A DNA stretch of 64,000 nt from Butyrivibrio sp. (GCA_015056495.1 SVGC01000011.1:1-64000), one strand, 5' to 3'; shown: positions 8,542 through 17,581, counted from the stretch's first letter. The notes: generated from the sequence alone by a model not told the origin. Numbers and translations are program-made.

Positions 8542-9687
8542 TTACATGATCTTTCTGTAGAGTTCTTTGAGTTCTTCTACATTAGTATCTCTTGGGTTAC
8601 CTGGGCAGCAAGCATCTGCAAATGCATCAGCTGCAAGAACATCAAGATCTTCTTCCTTGATTTTATCATTTTTAGCCGGGATACCTACATCCTCAGAGAG
8701 CTTCTTAACTGCATCGATAGCAGCTTTTCTATATTCAGCCTGAGACATATTGTCTACGCCTTCAACACCCATAGCTCTAGCAATCTCTCTATATCTCTCA
8801 CCTGTGAATTCCTGATTGTATTCCATTACGATAGGAAGCATCATAGCACAAGCAACACCGTGTGGTGTGTCATAATGAGCACCAAGTGTATGAGCGATAG
8901 AATGAGCAATACCTAGACCTACGTTTGAGAATCCCATACCGGCAATGTACTGAGCAAGAGCCATTCCTTCACGGCCTTCCTTAGTATTAGCTACAGCACC
9001 ACGAAGATTCTGAGAGATAAGTCTGATAGCTTCAAGATGGAACATATCTGTCATCTCCCAAGCAGCCTTAGTTGTATATCCTTCGATAGCATGTGTAAGA
9101 GCATCCATACCTGTAGCAGCTGTAAGGCCCTTAGGCATAGAAGACATCATCTCAGGATCGATGATAGCAACTTCCGGAATATCGTGCTCATCTACGCATA
9201 CGAATTTACGCTCTTTTTCAAGATCTGTAATAACATAGTTGATTGTAACTTCTGCAGCTGTACCAGCTGTTGTTGGAACTGCAATTGTAGGAACCGCATG
9301 ATTTTTAGTAGGAGCAACGCCCTCAAGAGAACGAACATCTGCAAACTCAGGGTTTGTAATGATGATACCGATAGCCTTAGCTGTATCCATTGATGAACCA
9401 CCACCGATAGCTACGATAGAATCAGCACCACAATCCTTAAATGCCTTTACACCATCCTGTACGTTCTGGATTGTTGGATTTGGCTTAATATTTGAATAAA
9501 TTGTATATGGAATCTTTGCTTCATCAAGAAGTGATGTAACCTTTCCTGTAACCCCAAACTTTACAAGATCTGGATCTGATGCAACAAAAATATGCTTAAA
9601 TCCCTTTGTGTTAGCAACATTAACTATCTCTTTGATAGCCCCTGCCCCATGATAAGAAACTGTGTTAAGTACGATACGATTTGCCAT
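8542..9687 (-). CDS. fucO: Iron-containing alcohol dehydrogenase, lactaldehyde reductase type
   Basis: Group III alcohol dehydrogenase that would reduce lactaldehyde to 1,2-propanediol with NADH. The 381-residue protein matches E. coli FucO in length and in long recognisable stretches, among them NPEFADVRSLEG, PTTAGTAAEVTINYVITD, RKFVCVD.HDIP and AGMGFSNVGLG. The NAD-binding GGGSSMDTAK and the metal-binding His cluster (HSIAHTLGAHYDTPHG) are present. The start is placed at MANRIVLN because GGAGG lies ten bases upstream; the frame extends 15 codons further without a ribosome site. No fucose or rhamnose catabolic gene is adjacent, so a general fermentative role is equally possible. Confidence 0.9.
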   Translation of the reverse strand: MANRIVLNTVSYHGAGAIKEIVNVANTKGFKHIFVASDPDLVKFGVTGKVTSLLDEAKIPYTIYSNIKPNPTIQNVQDGVKAFKDCGADSIVAIGGGSSMDTAKAIGIIITNPEFADVRSLEGVAPTKNHAVPTIAVPTTAGTAAEVTINYVITDLEKERKFVCVDEHDIPEVAIIDPEMMSSMPKGLTAATGMDALTHAIEGYTTKAAWEMTDMFHLEAIRLISQNLRGAVANTKEGREGMALAQYIAGMGFSNVGLGIAHSIAHTLGAHYDTPHGVACAMMLPIVMEYNQEFTGERYREIARAMGVEGVDNMSQAEYRKAAIDAVKKLSEDVGIPAKNDKIKEEDLDVLAADAFADACCPGNPRDTNVEELKELYRKIM

Positions 9688-9823
9688 TTTCAATCCTCCA
9701 AAATTATATAGTTTTACTGTGCACCAGCGCACAATTAAATTATAAAAAAACTTAAAATTTCAATCTACTTATTTTCCTAAAATCATATGCAATTTCGCCC
9801 ATTTTCCTCCGAGCACTTTTTCA

Positions 9824-9852
9824 TTGCGCAGGAAAAATGGCAGTAATATAAT
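9824..9852 (+). promoter_or_regulatory. Promoter of the methyltransferase gene, possibly giving a leaderless mRNA
   Basis: A consensus -10 TATAAT (9847-9852) is preceded with a 17-base spacer by TTGCGC (9824-9829). The first plausible ATG of the downstream gene is at 9860, seven bases after the -10 element, where transcription is expected to begin. No Shine-Dalgarno sequence lies between. Confidence 0.55.
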
Positions 9853-9859
9853 TTATTAC

Positions 9860-11785
9860 ATGAAATCAAGTTTAAATTCCCATGGAAATGAACTTAATAA
9901 AGAGATTTATACACTTGAGGAAATGTGTGATATTGTAGGTATATCTACTGCTACAGGTCTTAACTGGGTAAGGCTTGGTAAGATCAGGCCTTTGGGGACT
10001 GCAGATGGCCATTCACAGTATGTATTTGATAAAAACTATGTGCATCAGCTGGTAAAGGACATTGATCAGAATAAGAATACTGCACTCAAATCCCGCAGAA
10101 ATAAGAAATTTGTATCAGGAAGCAATAACTACAAATCCTATATTGACGATAATTCACCAAATCAGGATATTGTTGATGCGATATTTGAAAACTGCCTCAT
10201 AAATGGTTCCCAAGAAATTTCGGATACCGCTCTTGGTGATATACTCATGCATTATGCTCATCTGTTACTATCCAAACGCGGGGCAACTTCCAAGCTTAAG
10301 GAGCTGTTACTGTCAGACTTAAATGCTTGTTTTAAAAAAATGCCTAACAGCTCTGACAGGGCAGAGTCAATTGATAAGGCGCTTCTTCCAGATATAGCTT
10401 TCGTTCCACATGAGGACACTCTTGGATATATATACATTTCCCTGCAGAACCTCAGAAGACGCAAGGCTACAGGGGCATACTATACTCCAAATCGTATTGT
10501 AAAAAAGCTTATTTCCAAACTTGATATGACAGATAAAAAGCTTCTGGATCCATGCTGCGGATGCGGAAATTTTCTGTTGCAGATAGATGACAGCATAGAA
10601 CTGGCAAATATCCATGCTTTTGACATTGATCCAGTTGGTATTGCCATCACTCGCATCAATCTAGCTCTAAAATATGGACTTACTAATATTGATGACTATG
10701 AAATTCTATGTTCAAACATAAAGAAGAAAGACTTTTTATCCTTTTCTTCAAAAGAAAAATATGATCTGATCCTGGGAAATCCGCCATGGGGTTACGATTT
10801 TACATCCCATCAGATTCTGAGTCTGTGCAAAAAATATGAATGTTGCAGTAAAAGATCTCATGAATCCTACGATCTGTTTTTAGAAAATTCCATCAGACAC
10901 TTAAGTTCCTCCGGCTCCGTATCCTTCATACTGCCAGAGGCTATTCTTGATGTCAAAAATCATATAAAGATCCGCCGCTTCATTCTGGATAAGGCCTACA
11001 TCAGCTCTTTATCCTATCTTGGAGAAGTATTCAGTAATGTGCAGTGTCCTAGCATCATTCTAAATCTTAGCCAAAATAAGCCTTCCAATATCCAGATTGA
11101 AAAAGATGGAACTGCTTTTTCTATAGACGCTTCAAGACCTATTGCTGCCTCTAATTTCAACATCTTAAGCACTGACAAGGAATACGAGATCCTTGCCAAA
11201 ATGAACAACCTGCCAGGAATGTTTACTTTAAAGGGTAATTGCGATTTTGCCCTAGGCATCGTATCCGGCGGCAATAAGGGTCTGCTATATGACATACAGG
11301 TAGCCGGTTCAGAGCCTATCCTCAGAGGAAGTGATATCTCTGAATATAAATGCTCTGCTCCAAGAAAATACACCTATTACAAGCCTGAACTCTTCCAGCA
11401 GATAGCTCCGGAAAAAATGTATCACAATCCTGAAAAGCTCCTCTACAGGTTTATTGCTTCATATCCTGTTGTTGCAAGGGACACCAATGGCTACCTCACT
11501 CTCAACAGCTGCAATATCATGATTCCGCAAAAGAAAGACATCAGCGCAGAATATATCATGGCTGTCCTCAATAGCGATGCTGTAAGATTTTACTTCACTC
11601 ACAGCTGGAAAACCCTTAAGATCCTGCGTTCTCACCTGGAAAGCATACCTATTCCAGATCCGGGCAATGACCAGGAAACCATCATCAGTCTTGTAAGAAA
11701 AATAGAAAAAAGCCCCAAACACGAATGTCTGGAGCTTTTGGCTGAATTGAATAATGTGATAAACAGACTATATGGTATTAGTTAA
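9860..11785 (+). CDS. N6-adenine DNA methyltransferase (Eco57I/TaqI type) with N-terminal HTH domain
   Basis: SAM-dependent adenine methyltransferase of about 641 residues. The N-terminus (about 17-65) reads like a MerR or excisionase winged helix (TLEEMCDIVGISTATGLNWVRLGKI region). The catalytic core has a YTPNRIV motif, the SAM motif LDPCCGCGNF (about residues 230-240) and the catalytic NPPW (about 308-311). The C-terminal third resembles a TaqI-like target-recognition domain. No nuclease domain (PD-(D/E)XK) is seen and no restriction gene is adjacent, so this is a solitary methyltransferase or the remnant of a type IIG system. The frame is open from a TTG at 9824, but that TTG overlaps the -35 element. 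Confidence 0.85.
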   Translation: MKSSLNSHGNELNKEIYTLEEMCDIVGISTATGLNWVRLGKIRPLGTADGHSQYVFDKNYVHQLVKDIDQNKNTALKSRRNKKFVSGSNNYKSYIDDNSPNQDIVDAIFENCLINGSQEISDTALGDILMHYAHLLLSKRGATSKLKELLLSDLNACFKKMPNSSDRAESIDKALLPDIAFVPHEDTLGYIYISLQNLRRRKATGAYYTPNRIVKKLISKLDMTDKKLLDPCCGCGNFLLQIDDSIELANIHAFDIDPVGIAITRINLALKYGLTNIDDYEILCSNIKKKDFLSFSSKEKYDLILGNPPWGYDFTSHQILSLCKKYECCSKRSHESYDLFLENSIRHLSSSGSVSFILPEAILDVKNHIKIRRFILDKAYISSLSYLGEVFSNVQCPSIILNLSQNKPSNIQIEKDGTAFSIDASRPIAASNFNILSTDKEYEILAKMNNLPGMFTLKGNCDFALGIVSGGNKGLLYDIQVAGSEPILRGSDISEYKCSAPRKYTYYKPELFQQIAPEKMYHNPEKLLYRFIASYPVVARDTNGYLTLNSCNIMIPQKKDISAEYIMAVLNSDAVRFYFTHSWKTLKILRSHLESIPIPDPGNDQETIISLVRKIEKSPKHECLELLAELNNVINRLYGIS

Positions 11786-11860
11786 TCCTTATTTATCAAA
11801 ATTACATATATCAATGTTTGTAGTATTAATCTTAGAAAAAGAACCTTTTTTAACCACCTG

Positions 11861-13414
11861 TCATTCCACACTTATATTTCTAACATTAATATTCTTGCAT
11901 CTCTTAAGGATTATTCCGCCAAATCCGTCAGTTGATCCATCATCATACCATGATTTTGCAAAATTCAAATCCTCTACTATCGGTTGCTTAATGTGTATAT
12001 TTTCAAGACTTACATTATCAACATAATAGTCTTCACCTTCAAAGCCTCTAAATTCTATTGGATTACATGGTACCAGTATATTTTCCATTTCATGCAGATT
12101 CATTGAAGTTAATACCATATTCTTAAAAGATAAATTACTAAACTTTGGTGGATGAGCTGCTCCAATTCCATCATCATTATAAGGAACTGACAGAACCAAT
12201 ATTCTAGGAGCTATTACATCGCTTACATGTACGTCCTGGACATAGCCACCCCTCTTTGGAGTTCCCTTTATCTGTATGCCGTAAGCAGAATAGCTCAGAT
12301 CACAGTCCCATATTCTGACATCTCTTACACCTCCGGACATTTCGCTTCCTATAGCCATTCCATGACCAAATCTGATTTCGCAATCAAATATCCTGATATG
12401 CTCTGTCGGACGATTTATTATATTACCTTCAGGATTCTTTCCAGATTTAATAGCAACGGAATCATCACCTGTATCAAAAACGCATGCAAATAACGTGCAG
12501 TTAGTAGATGAATCAGGATCCCAACCATCACCATTCCATATCTCTCTTGAGAACATACTGCAATTATCCATAACAATACTATCAGAATAAATCATATGTA
12601 CATTCCACGCCGGACCATTTTCAAGATGCAGATTTGTAATTCTGATATTTTGACAGTTACTGATATTGATAAGTCTGCCTCTTGCTCTTCCCGGAATTGT
12701 ATCATTGTTCTCATATTCTTTTACGCCATCTCCAAGTGCAGCTATTTTCTCCTTAAGTCTCTCCCTTTCAGATTCAATAATTGCTCTTGCAAGAGTTTTA
12801 CCACCACCGGAGATTGTTCCACCGCCTCTTATTATTACATTTACGCAGTTATATCCATCATCATGATCAAGGTCTCCTAAATTCAACAGACTCTGATAGC
12901 ATTCCATCTCATATCCTTCAAACCTGCTATGTATCTTAGGCAGATAGTCCTGAGGTTCCTGACTTCCCTGGAGTATTGCGCCCTCATCTAAGAATAGCTC
13001 CATATCACTATGAAGTTTCAAGCCTCCAGTAAGATATATTCCTTTTGGAAAATAAACAGTCTCACCCTTTTGACAATCATCAATTGCCATCTGAAGAGCC
13101 TTTGTATTAATTGTTGTACCATCTCCAACCGCGTTATATGGAGCTCTAGTCACATCTATCCTTTTTCTTTTCGAAAGCGTGCAGATCCTTTTCTGTAATG
13201 AAGCTATCTCAGATTCATTTCTGTAGCACTTAACATCAATCTGATATTCTTTTTCCGGACTTAGACCGGTTATATTATAATCTGTCTTCTCAGTCTCACC
13301 TATCAAATCGTTATCAGCATATATCTTATAAATGTTGCCCTTCTGAGCTTCTTCCGTTTTTTCCCAATAAACAGTTATACTATCTTCAGTCTGTAAACAT
13401 TCCAATTTTTGCAT
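11861..13414 (-). CDS. Cytoplasmic GH28 polygalacturonase-type glycoside hydrolase
   Basis: Pectin-family hydrolase of 517 residues without signal peptide, so probably trimming imported oligogalacturonides or rhamnogalacturonan fragments. Residues 1-85 form a fibronectin III-like module, followed by the right-handed beta-helix. GH28 signatures are present: NGDGWDPDSS (NxDG with a following Asp), GDDSVAIKSG, GHGMAIGSE and a final IKGTPKRGG. The start has GGAGGT nine bases upstream. The gene is flanked by a convergent methyltransferase and stands alone. Exo-acting polygalacturonosidase is the most likely activity by similarity, but this cannot be fixed from sequence alone. Confidence 0.9.
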   Translation of the reverse strand: MQKLECLQTEDSITVYWEKTEEAQKGNIYKIYADNDLIGETEKTDYNITGLSPEKEYQIDVKCYRNESEIASLQKRICTLSKRKRIDVTRAPYNAVGDGTTINTKALQMAIDDCQKGETVYFPKGIYLTGGLKLHSDMELFLDEGAILQGSQEPQDYLPKIHSRFEGYEMECYQSLLNLGDLDHDDGYNCVNVIIRGGGTISGGGKTLARAIIESERERLKEKIAALGDGVKEYENNDTIPGRARGRLINISNCQNIRITNLHLENGPAWNVHMIYSDSIVMDNCSMFSREIWNGDGWDPDSSTNCTLFACVFDTGDDSVAIKSGKNPEGNIINRPTEHIRIFDCEIRFGHGMAIGSEMSGGVRDVRIWDCDLSYSAYGIQIKGTPKRGGYVQDVHVSDVIAPRILVLSVPYNDDGIGAAHPPKFSNLSFKNMVLTSMNLHEMENILVPCNPIEFRGFEGEDYYVDNVSLENIHIKQPIVEDLNFAKSWYDDGSTDGFGGIILKRCKNINVRNISVE

Positions 13415-13535
13415 TTTGCATGACCTCCAATCATTTCAAAATGAGCCTTCATCTATTTATAGCTTATAAAAACAATTTTCCTTTTTCTAATCTTAATAGT
13501 TACAAAATATAGCAATTCCGACCATGATACAAATG

Positions 13536-13577
13536 AAAAAAGCAAGAACTCAATGCCAATTGGCAGTTCTCGCTTTT
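13536..13577 (-). terminator. Intrinsic terminator of the C39-like peptidase gene
   Basis: A long hairpin (AGAACT/AGTTCT outer arms with GCCAATTGGC at the tip, one internal mismatch) followed on the minus strand by a run of T residues at 13541-13536. It lies 20 bases after the stop codon. Confidence 0.75.
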
Positions 13578-13596
13578 ACTTTACATTCTTTAAAAT

Positions 13597-14205
13597 CTAT
13601 TCCTCATACCATACACATCTTATTGAATATATTCTTTTCCCATAATCGCTCAATTTAGTATAGCCATCCATTAATGGATCCATGCATATATATTCACCAT
13701 CTTCTGCGCCTACGATAAGTACAAAATGATGATAGCTGAAAAGAGATTTTCTATGAACTTTTACTATCGGATAATGCCCGGCAGACAGGCATTCATCAAT
13801 ATAATCAACACTGAGATCACTGTAAACTGTAACTTCAAACCCAGGTATCTCATCCAGTTCTCCCCATTGCATATTACCTGCGCTATCGAATACACCTTTT
13901 TCAGATAGGAGATCCACAAGTTCTGCTGGAGTTAATGCCCTGTCCGTTTCAGAAACAGCAGTGGCTATACAAGTTGTAATACATCCTGATGATTCCATCG
14001 TATATTTCGAATCGCCCAGATGGATATCCTTCCAGCTTTCATCATCCTGTCGGTAACTAACTATTTTGTCTGATACAGGATGCTCAACACTACACTTGAC
14101 GTTAATGCCTCCACGATTCTTTACGACCTGAGACATGGCAATTATGCCAAGCAGCGCTATCAATGTTATAAATACTAATAAAATCTTACGTTTTTTCATA
14201 CCCAT
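13597..14205 (-). CDS. Secreted or membrane-anchored C39-like cysteine peptidase
   Basis: A 202-residue protein with an N-terminal membrane segment (about 7-27) and a peptidase C39-like fold. Likely active residues are C75 in SSGCITTC, H160 in YHHFVLIVG and D177 in CMDPL. No transporter is fused, so this is the stand-alone C39-like family rather than a bacteriocin exporter. The substrate is unknown. The start has only a weak ribosome site, and a second ATG two codons downstream is possible. It is the last gene of an AT-rich island of small proteins and is followed by a clear terminator. Confidence 0.78.
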   Translation of the reverse strand: MGMKKRKILLVFITLIALLGIIAMSQVVKNRGGINVKCSVEHPVSDKIVSYRQDDESWKDIHLGDSKYTMESSGCITTCIATAVSETDRALTPAELVDLLSEKGVFDSAGNMQWGELDEIPGFEVTVYSDLSVDYIDECLSAGHYPIVKVHRKSLFSYHHFVLIVGAEDGEYICMDPLMDGYTKLSDYGKRIYSIRCVWYEE

Positions 14206-14344
14206 AATTATTTTAATGCTTCTCCATCCCCGTGTTTCAATGTCAGCCTATATGTCCGTTTCACCTGTTATATATGAACCACTACTATAACTTCTTCCTC
14301 AGCCACCACCGGAACTAACTTCATAACTATAATAACTATCTTAT

Positions 14345-14884
14345 TTATCTGGTTTTTCTCCATACTTGGGTCATAATGCTCCAATAAACATCGATATCAC
14401 TATCTTCAAGATTGTATATGGCATCTTTACCTCCCAAAAATAAAGGAATCTTGTACCCGGCACATCTGTAATAACTTGGTTTTTCTGAATTCAATAAATA
14501 TTCTTTATAGAAATCCGATGCCAAACAAGCATCAGCATTTTCAACAACCTCCTTATCAAAGAATTGCTCTAATGTAGATGGAATCCTTAATACATCATGT
14601 GTTCCTATTTCAAACATAAGTATTTTTAATTGTTTGCCGCCTCTTAAATCTATTGCAAAAAAACTTCCCAACCAATCGTATGCAAAAAGTTTATACATAC
14701 CTTTAAAATCAGGAAAAGCATCATCAATCATGCTGCTCCATTTTTTTAAATCAGATTCTTTAATTATTCTTATTATTCCATTTCCAAATTCCATTCCGCC
14801 AAGCTGATTAAGAATATCTGAATATAAATCATCCGTTTCAATGAATTCATTTTTTACATTAAAATGCTTTAAAAAGTTATCCAT
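14345..14884 (-). CDS. GAD-like/DUF1851 (Tdi1-type) immunity protein
   Basis: A 179-residue soluble protein. An N-terminal GAD-like region (to about 110) is followed by a DUF1851 region ending in PLFLGGKDAIYNLED and DIDVYWSIMTQ, typical of the Tdi1 C-terminal family of polymorphic-toxin immunity proteins. The start at 14884 has AAAGGT six bases upstream; the frame continues 22 codons further without a ribosome site. It lies 50 bases downstream of another small gene of the island. No cognate toxin is present in the window, so it may be an orphan immunity gene. Confidence 0.7.
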   Translation of the reverse strand: MDNFLKHFNVKNEFIETDDLYSDILNQLGGMEFGNGIIRIIKESDLKKWSSMIDDAFPDFKGMYKLFAYDWLGSFFAIDLRGGKQLKILMFEIGTHDVLRIPSTLEQFFDKEVVENADACLASDFYKEYLLNSEKPSYYRCAGYKIPLFLGGKDAIYNLEDSDIDVYWSIMTQVWRKTR

Positions 14885-14934
14885 ATTAATACCTTTGAGA
14901 GGGGAGAGGTTGGTGGTGCTAAAGTATTGACATA

Positions 14935-15396
14935 TCATTCTATAATACACAAATTCAGAGAACCAAATTTTTCTGACTCCATTATAACTTTAAAGTTCTC
15001 TGATATAATTAAATAACTAAATGCTACTGATTCAATATCATCAGCATTATCAATAATTGATTGTAATTTACACTTTATAACAGGTAAATCATAATTATCC
15101 CAAATTACATAATAATCTTTTGATGAATCAACATAATTATCAAGCTCAAGGTAACTAACTTTGTTTTTTTGCAATTTTGAATCATTCCAATTAATACGTC
15201 CTGATGAATAAAACGGAATTGAACCTGAAAATCTATCAATTAATAGTTTGCATTCATCATCAGAAATAATCTGTATTTCATCTATCTTTTTTACAAATTC
15301 CATAAATAGATTATTATGTTGCCATTTATAAAGCTTAATTTGTTCATTTTGCTTCCTTTTCAAGTATTCATATCTTTTTTTTGCGTCTTCATTCAT
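14935..15396 (-). CDS. Hypothetical 153-residue protein of the immunity-gene island
   Basis: Not recognised with certainty. The soluble, Lys/Asp-rich protein starts with a charged helix (residues 1-50) and ends with a hydrophobic beta-rich segment (SVAFSYLIISENFKVIMES). There is no signal peptide or membrane segment. Size, low GC and neighbours (DUF1851, DUF4304) suggest an immunity protein of a polymorphic toxin or contact-dependent inhibition system, which is inference from context. GAGAG about nine bases upstream supports the start. Confidence 0.6.
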   Translation of the reverse strand: MNEDAKKRYEYLKRKQNEQIKLYKWQHNNLFMEFVKKIDEIQIISDDECKLLIDRFSGSIPFYSSGRINWNDSKLQKNKVSYLELDNYVDSSKDYYVIWDNYDLPVIKCKLQSIIDNADDIESVAFSYLIISENFKVIMESEKFGSLNLCIIE

Positions 15397-15497
15397 TATT
15401 CATCTCTCTAATTCCATGAATCAATAATTATTCATATATTTTTTATTTATTGGTGTTACTATTCAGTCACTCAAATCAACCAAATTAGAAAAATAAC

Positions 15498-15610
15498 TCA
15501 GGCTCTCAGTTTTACTTTTTTCATCGACCGAGGGTACAAAAAGAGCCTTCTTTTACCAATATTATCAGATGGTTCTTTAGAAGCAATGTCTTCACTTTTA
15601 AATATCACTT
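15498..15610 (-). other. Out-of-frame continuation of the 114-residue protein (probable frameshift)
   Basis: Directly after the stop codon of the gene ending at 15605, the -1 frame stays open for 36 codons and reads plausibly as protein (VIFKSEDIASKEPSDN, then IGKRRLFLYPRSMKK, then VKLRA and stop at 15498). Joined to the preceding FDGK it would make a protein of about 150 residues. This looks like the original C-terminus separated by a one-base indel near 15605-15610. A programmed frameshift or sequencing error cannot be excluded. Confidence 0.5.
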
Positions 15611-15949
15611 TCCATCAAATCTTACGTTTAAATCTGGATCGTACAAAAAACACCCATACTCAAGCATAATATCTATTATTTTATTCAACTCCCCATATGT
15701 TAAACTGTAGCAATCAAAACGCACAATCTGGTCGGTAATAAATACATCAAAGGCTGCCTTGCCATTTTCATATTGAAAATTATTATTGCAAACCCAATCT
15801 TTAAACTCTGATGATATCCTTTTCCTAATGTCATCAGAAGGTATTGTGTCTATAAATTCTACATGTTGTCCACTAAGTAGCGTGTCATAGATTTCAGAGT
15901 AATTATTTGATATACTATTTTGCTTCCAAAAAGCTAATTCTTTTCCCAT
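15605..15949 (-). CDS. Hypothetical 114-residue immunity-type protein, probably truncated by a frameshift
   Basis: Unrecognised small soluble protein (starts MGKELAFWKQNS; contains DIRKRISSEFKDWV and ends YDPDLNVRFDGK). It overlaps the end of the DUF4304-type gene by 16 bases, so the two are probably translated together. The reading frame seems to continue in the -1 frame to 15498, suggesting the annotated C-terminus is premature. Function is inferred only from its place in the island. Confidence 0.55.
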   Translation of the reverse strand: MGKELAFWKQNSISNNYSEIYDTLLSGQHVEFIDTIPSDDIRKRISSEFKDWVCNNNFQYENGKAAFDVFITDQIVRFDCYSLTYGELNKIIDIMLEYGCFLYDPDLNVRFDGK

Positions 15950-16545
15950 TGTGTATCCTCTTCAAAATTATTATTCTCAAATCTTACAAGTGCATATTCA
16001 AATGCAGACTTATTCCTTTTCAATTTATCTTCATATATTTCAAAAACTTCTCTAACTCGTTTTTTGTCTTTTAAAATAGTCAATGCTAGCAGTGACCATT
16101 CATGTCTAAATGTTGAACCATAGATGGTTCTTGGGTCCTTTATCTTCAATAATTCATAATATTTATCAATTGTATCTATTGCTGCCAATTCAGGAATCGC
16201 GTACTCCCTAACTTTACATGTAACATCTTCTGCAACAGCTGTTATATCCGTATTTACGTCTATGTAAAAACCATAGGCCTTATCCCCATTCACAAAATAA
16301 TCCATATTGAATGCAATTGTCGAAAAACCAGGTCTTTTTCTTCCCGTAATAGTCTCTAATACTTCATTAATGCATTTATAGTTCGCACTAATTATAACGT
16401 AAATATGAAATCTTTCTTCTCCCCTTACCTTTGTTTTAGCCAAAGATATCTTTTCTTCACACTCTCCTACTTTCTTTTTGTATTTAAAAAGTCCTCTCCT
16501 TTTAAATCCAAATTCCGATAAAGAATTTGTTAACATTTCATCCAA
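15934..16545 (-). CDS. DUF4304-like protein, possible toxin-immunity factor
   Basis: A 203-residue soluble protein. The opening LSEFGFKRRGLFKYKKK and the following alternating strands resemble the DUF4304 family, many members of which lie in polymorphic-toxin immunity clusters. The C-terminal third is helical and charged. The stop overlaps the start of the next small gene by 16 bases, indicating a two-gene operon. The ribosome site is weak. Family assignment is from pattern recognition and should be treated as tentative. Confidence 0.6.
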   Translation of the reverse strand: MDEMLTNSLSEFGFKRRGLFKYKKKVGECEEKISLAKTKVRGEERFHIYVIISANYKCINEVLETITGRKRPGFSTIAFNMDYFVNGDKAYGFYIDVNTDITAVAEDVTCKVREYAIPELAAIDTIDKYYELLKIKDPRTIYGSTFRHEWSLLALTILKDKKRVREVFEIYEDKLKRNKSAFEYALVRFENNNFEEDTQWEKN

Positions 16546-16655
16546 CTTTTTTCTTGAAAATTTATATCTATCATTTCTCTTTCATATCCATTCTTTATTA
16601 TTTTTACTCAATATAAACATTTCCATTGCTTCCGTCCTTTAGAAATAGCAAGAAC

Positions 16656-17102
16656 TCATCCGATATGGTAACTGATAGTCAAAACAACGCCTCCATCCAT
16701 AGACTGGCTGGCTATATGCATTTCATTGTCACTAGCGATGGTAAAGTTTTTAGGACCTTCATCATTAAGATTTATTGTTCCATCCGGATTTTTCTCAATG
16801 AGTCCACCTGATGAACTAAGGATCACATCATCTTCGCTGATTCTTTTTACAGTTAATTTATAATATCCGTCATCAAATATAACATCACCTTTTTTTACAT
16901 CCACATATTCAGTAGTGACTTCATTGGGTTCAGCCTGGACATCTGACCAGTAATATCTGGTCACTGTAATAACAGGCGTCCCATCTATGTTCGCAGACTT
17001 ACTAAAATATCCAACAAATGAATCAAACAGAATAGCTGTTGTAAAAATGCTAATGACCGTAATTATCACTATTGCAATTTTCTTAAACGTCCCCTTTATC
17101 AT
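16656..17102 (-). CDS. Hypothetical membrane-anchored protein (148 aa)
   Basis: One N-terminal membrane segment or uncleaved signal (about residues 8-28) is followed by a beta-rich extracellular domain of about 110 residues containing VTRYYWSDVQ and YYKLTVKRIS. No family recognised. The start has GGAGA eight bases upstream. It lies between the DUF4304-type gene and a small two-segment membrane protein, with a terminator upstream separating it from the latter. Confidence 0.65.
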   Translation of the reverse strand: MIKGTFKKIAIVIITVISIFTTAILFDSFVGYFSKSANIDGTPVITVTRYYWSDVQAEPNEVTTEYVDVKKGDVIFDDGYYKLTVKRISEDDVILSSSGGLIEKNPDGTINLNDEGPKNFTIASDNEMHIASQSMDGGVVLTISYHIG

Positions 17103-17140
17103 TACAATTTCTCCGTTACAATGAGTTTTTGTGTTAAATA

Positions 17141-17177
17141 GTAAAAAGGAGACTCGACAACAGAATCTCCTTTTTAC
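17141..17177 (-). terminator. Intrinsic terminator of the small membrane protein gene
   Basis: GTAAAAAGGAGA (17141-17152) pairs perfectly with TCTCCTTTTTAC (17166-17177). On the minus strand the 3' arm ends in TTTTTAC. It starts 35 bases after the stop codon of the gene at 17212. Confidence 0.7.
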
Positions 17178-17211
17178 TTATGGATTTCAATAAATAATGG
17201 ACTGTATGGGA

Positions 17212-17442
17212 TTAATATCTGCTATAAGAACCAAATCCAGATATCAGGCTTATAAGGCCTATGATTGCAAGTATCGGAAGTGCGATATACACCAATCCGC
17301 CAAACACCATAACAACCAGTACTATTGGCAAGAACACAAGATACAAAGCAACTTTGAAGATGCTCCAGGTTGCTTTAAAAGCAAAAGCTGCCATCTTGCC
17401 AAACACCATAAAGAAAAGGACTAAAAATAGTATTGATAACAT
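17212..17442 (-). CDS. Small hydrophobic membrane protein (76 aa)
   Basis: Almost entirely hydrophobic, with two to three membrane segments (about 1-18, 27-47 and 50-68) and no charged loop of note. No family is recognised. The ATG at 17442 is chosen because GAAAGG lies 12 bases upstream; the ATG four codons earlier overlaps that site. It has its own terminator. Confidence 0.6.
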   Translation of the reverse strand: MLSILFLVLFFMVFGKMAAFAFKATWSIFKVALYLVFLPIVLVVMVFGGLVYIALPILAIIGLISLISGFGSYSRY

Positions 17443-17581
17443 GATAATCACCATCCTTTCGTAGAACCATTGTTATCAAATGTTTGTTACTTATTATTAT
17501 CATTCTATATTTTTGTGATGATCAAATATACCTATACTTTAGAGAAAAGCAGCCATATATTTCCTTCTTTGCGCGAAATAA

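Noticed and set aside
14206..14344. Frame reading GRSYSSGSYITGETDI between two island genes
   Set aside because: It is interrupted by a stop and is too short to decide whether it is a gene remnant. It is noted only as a possible decayed C-terminus.
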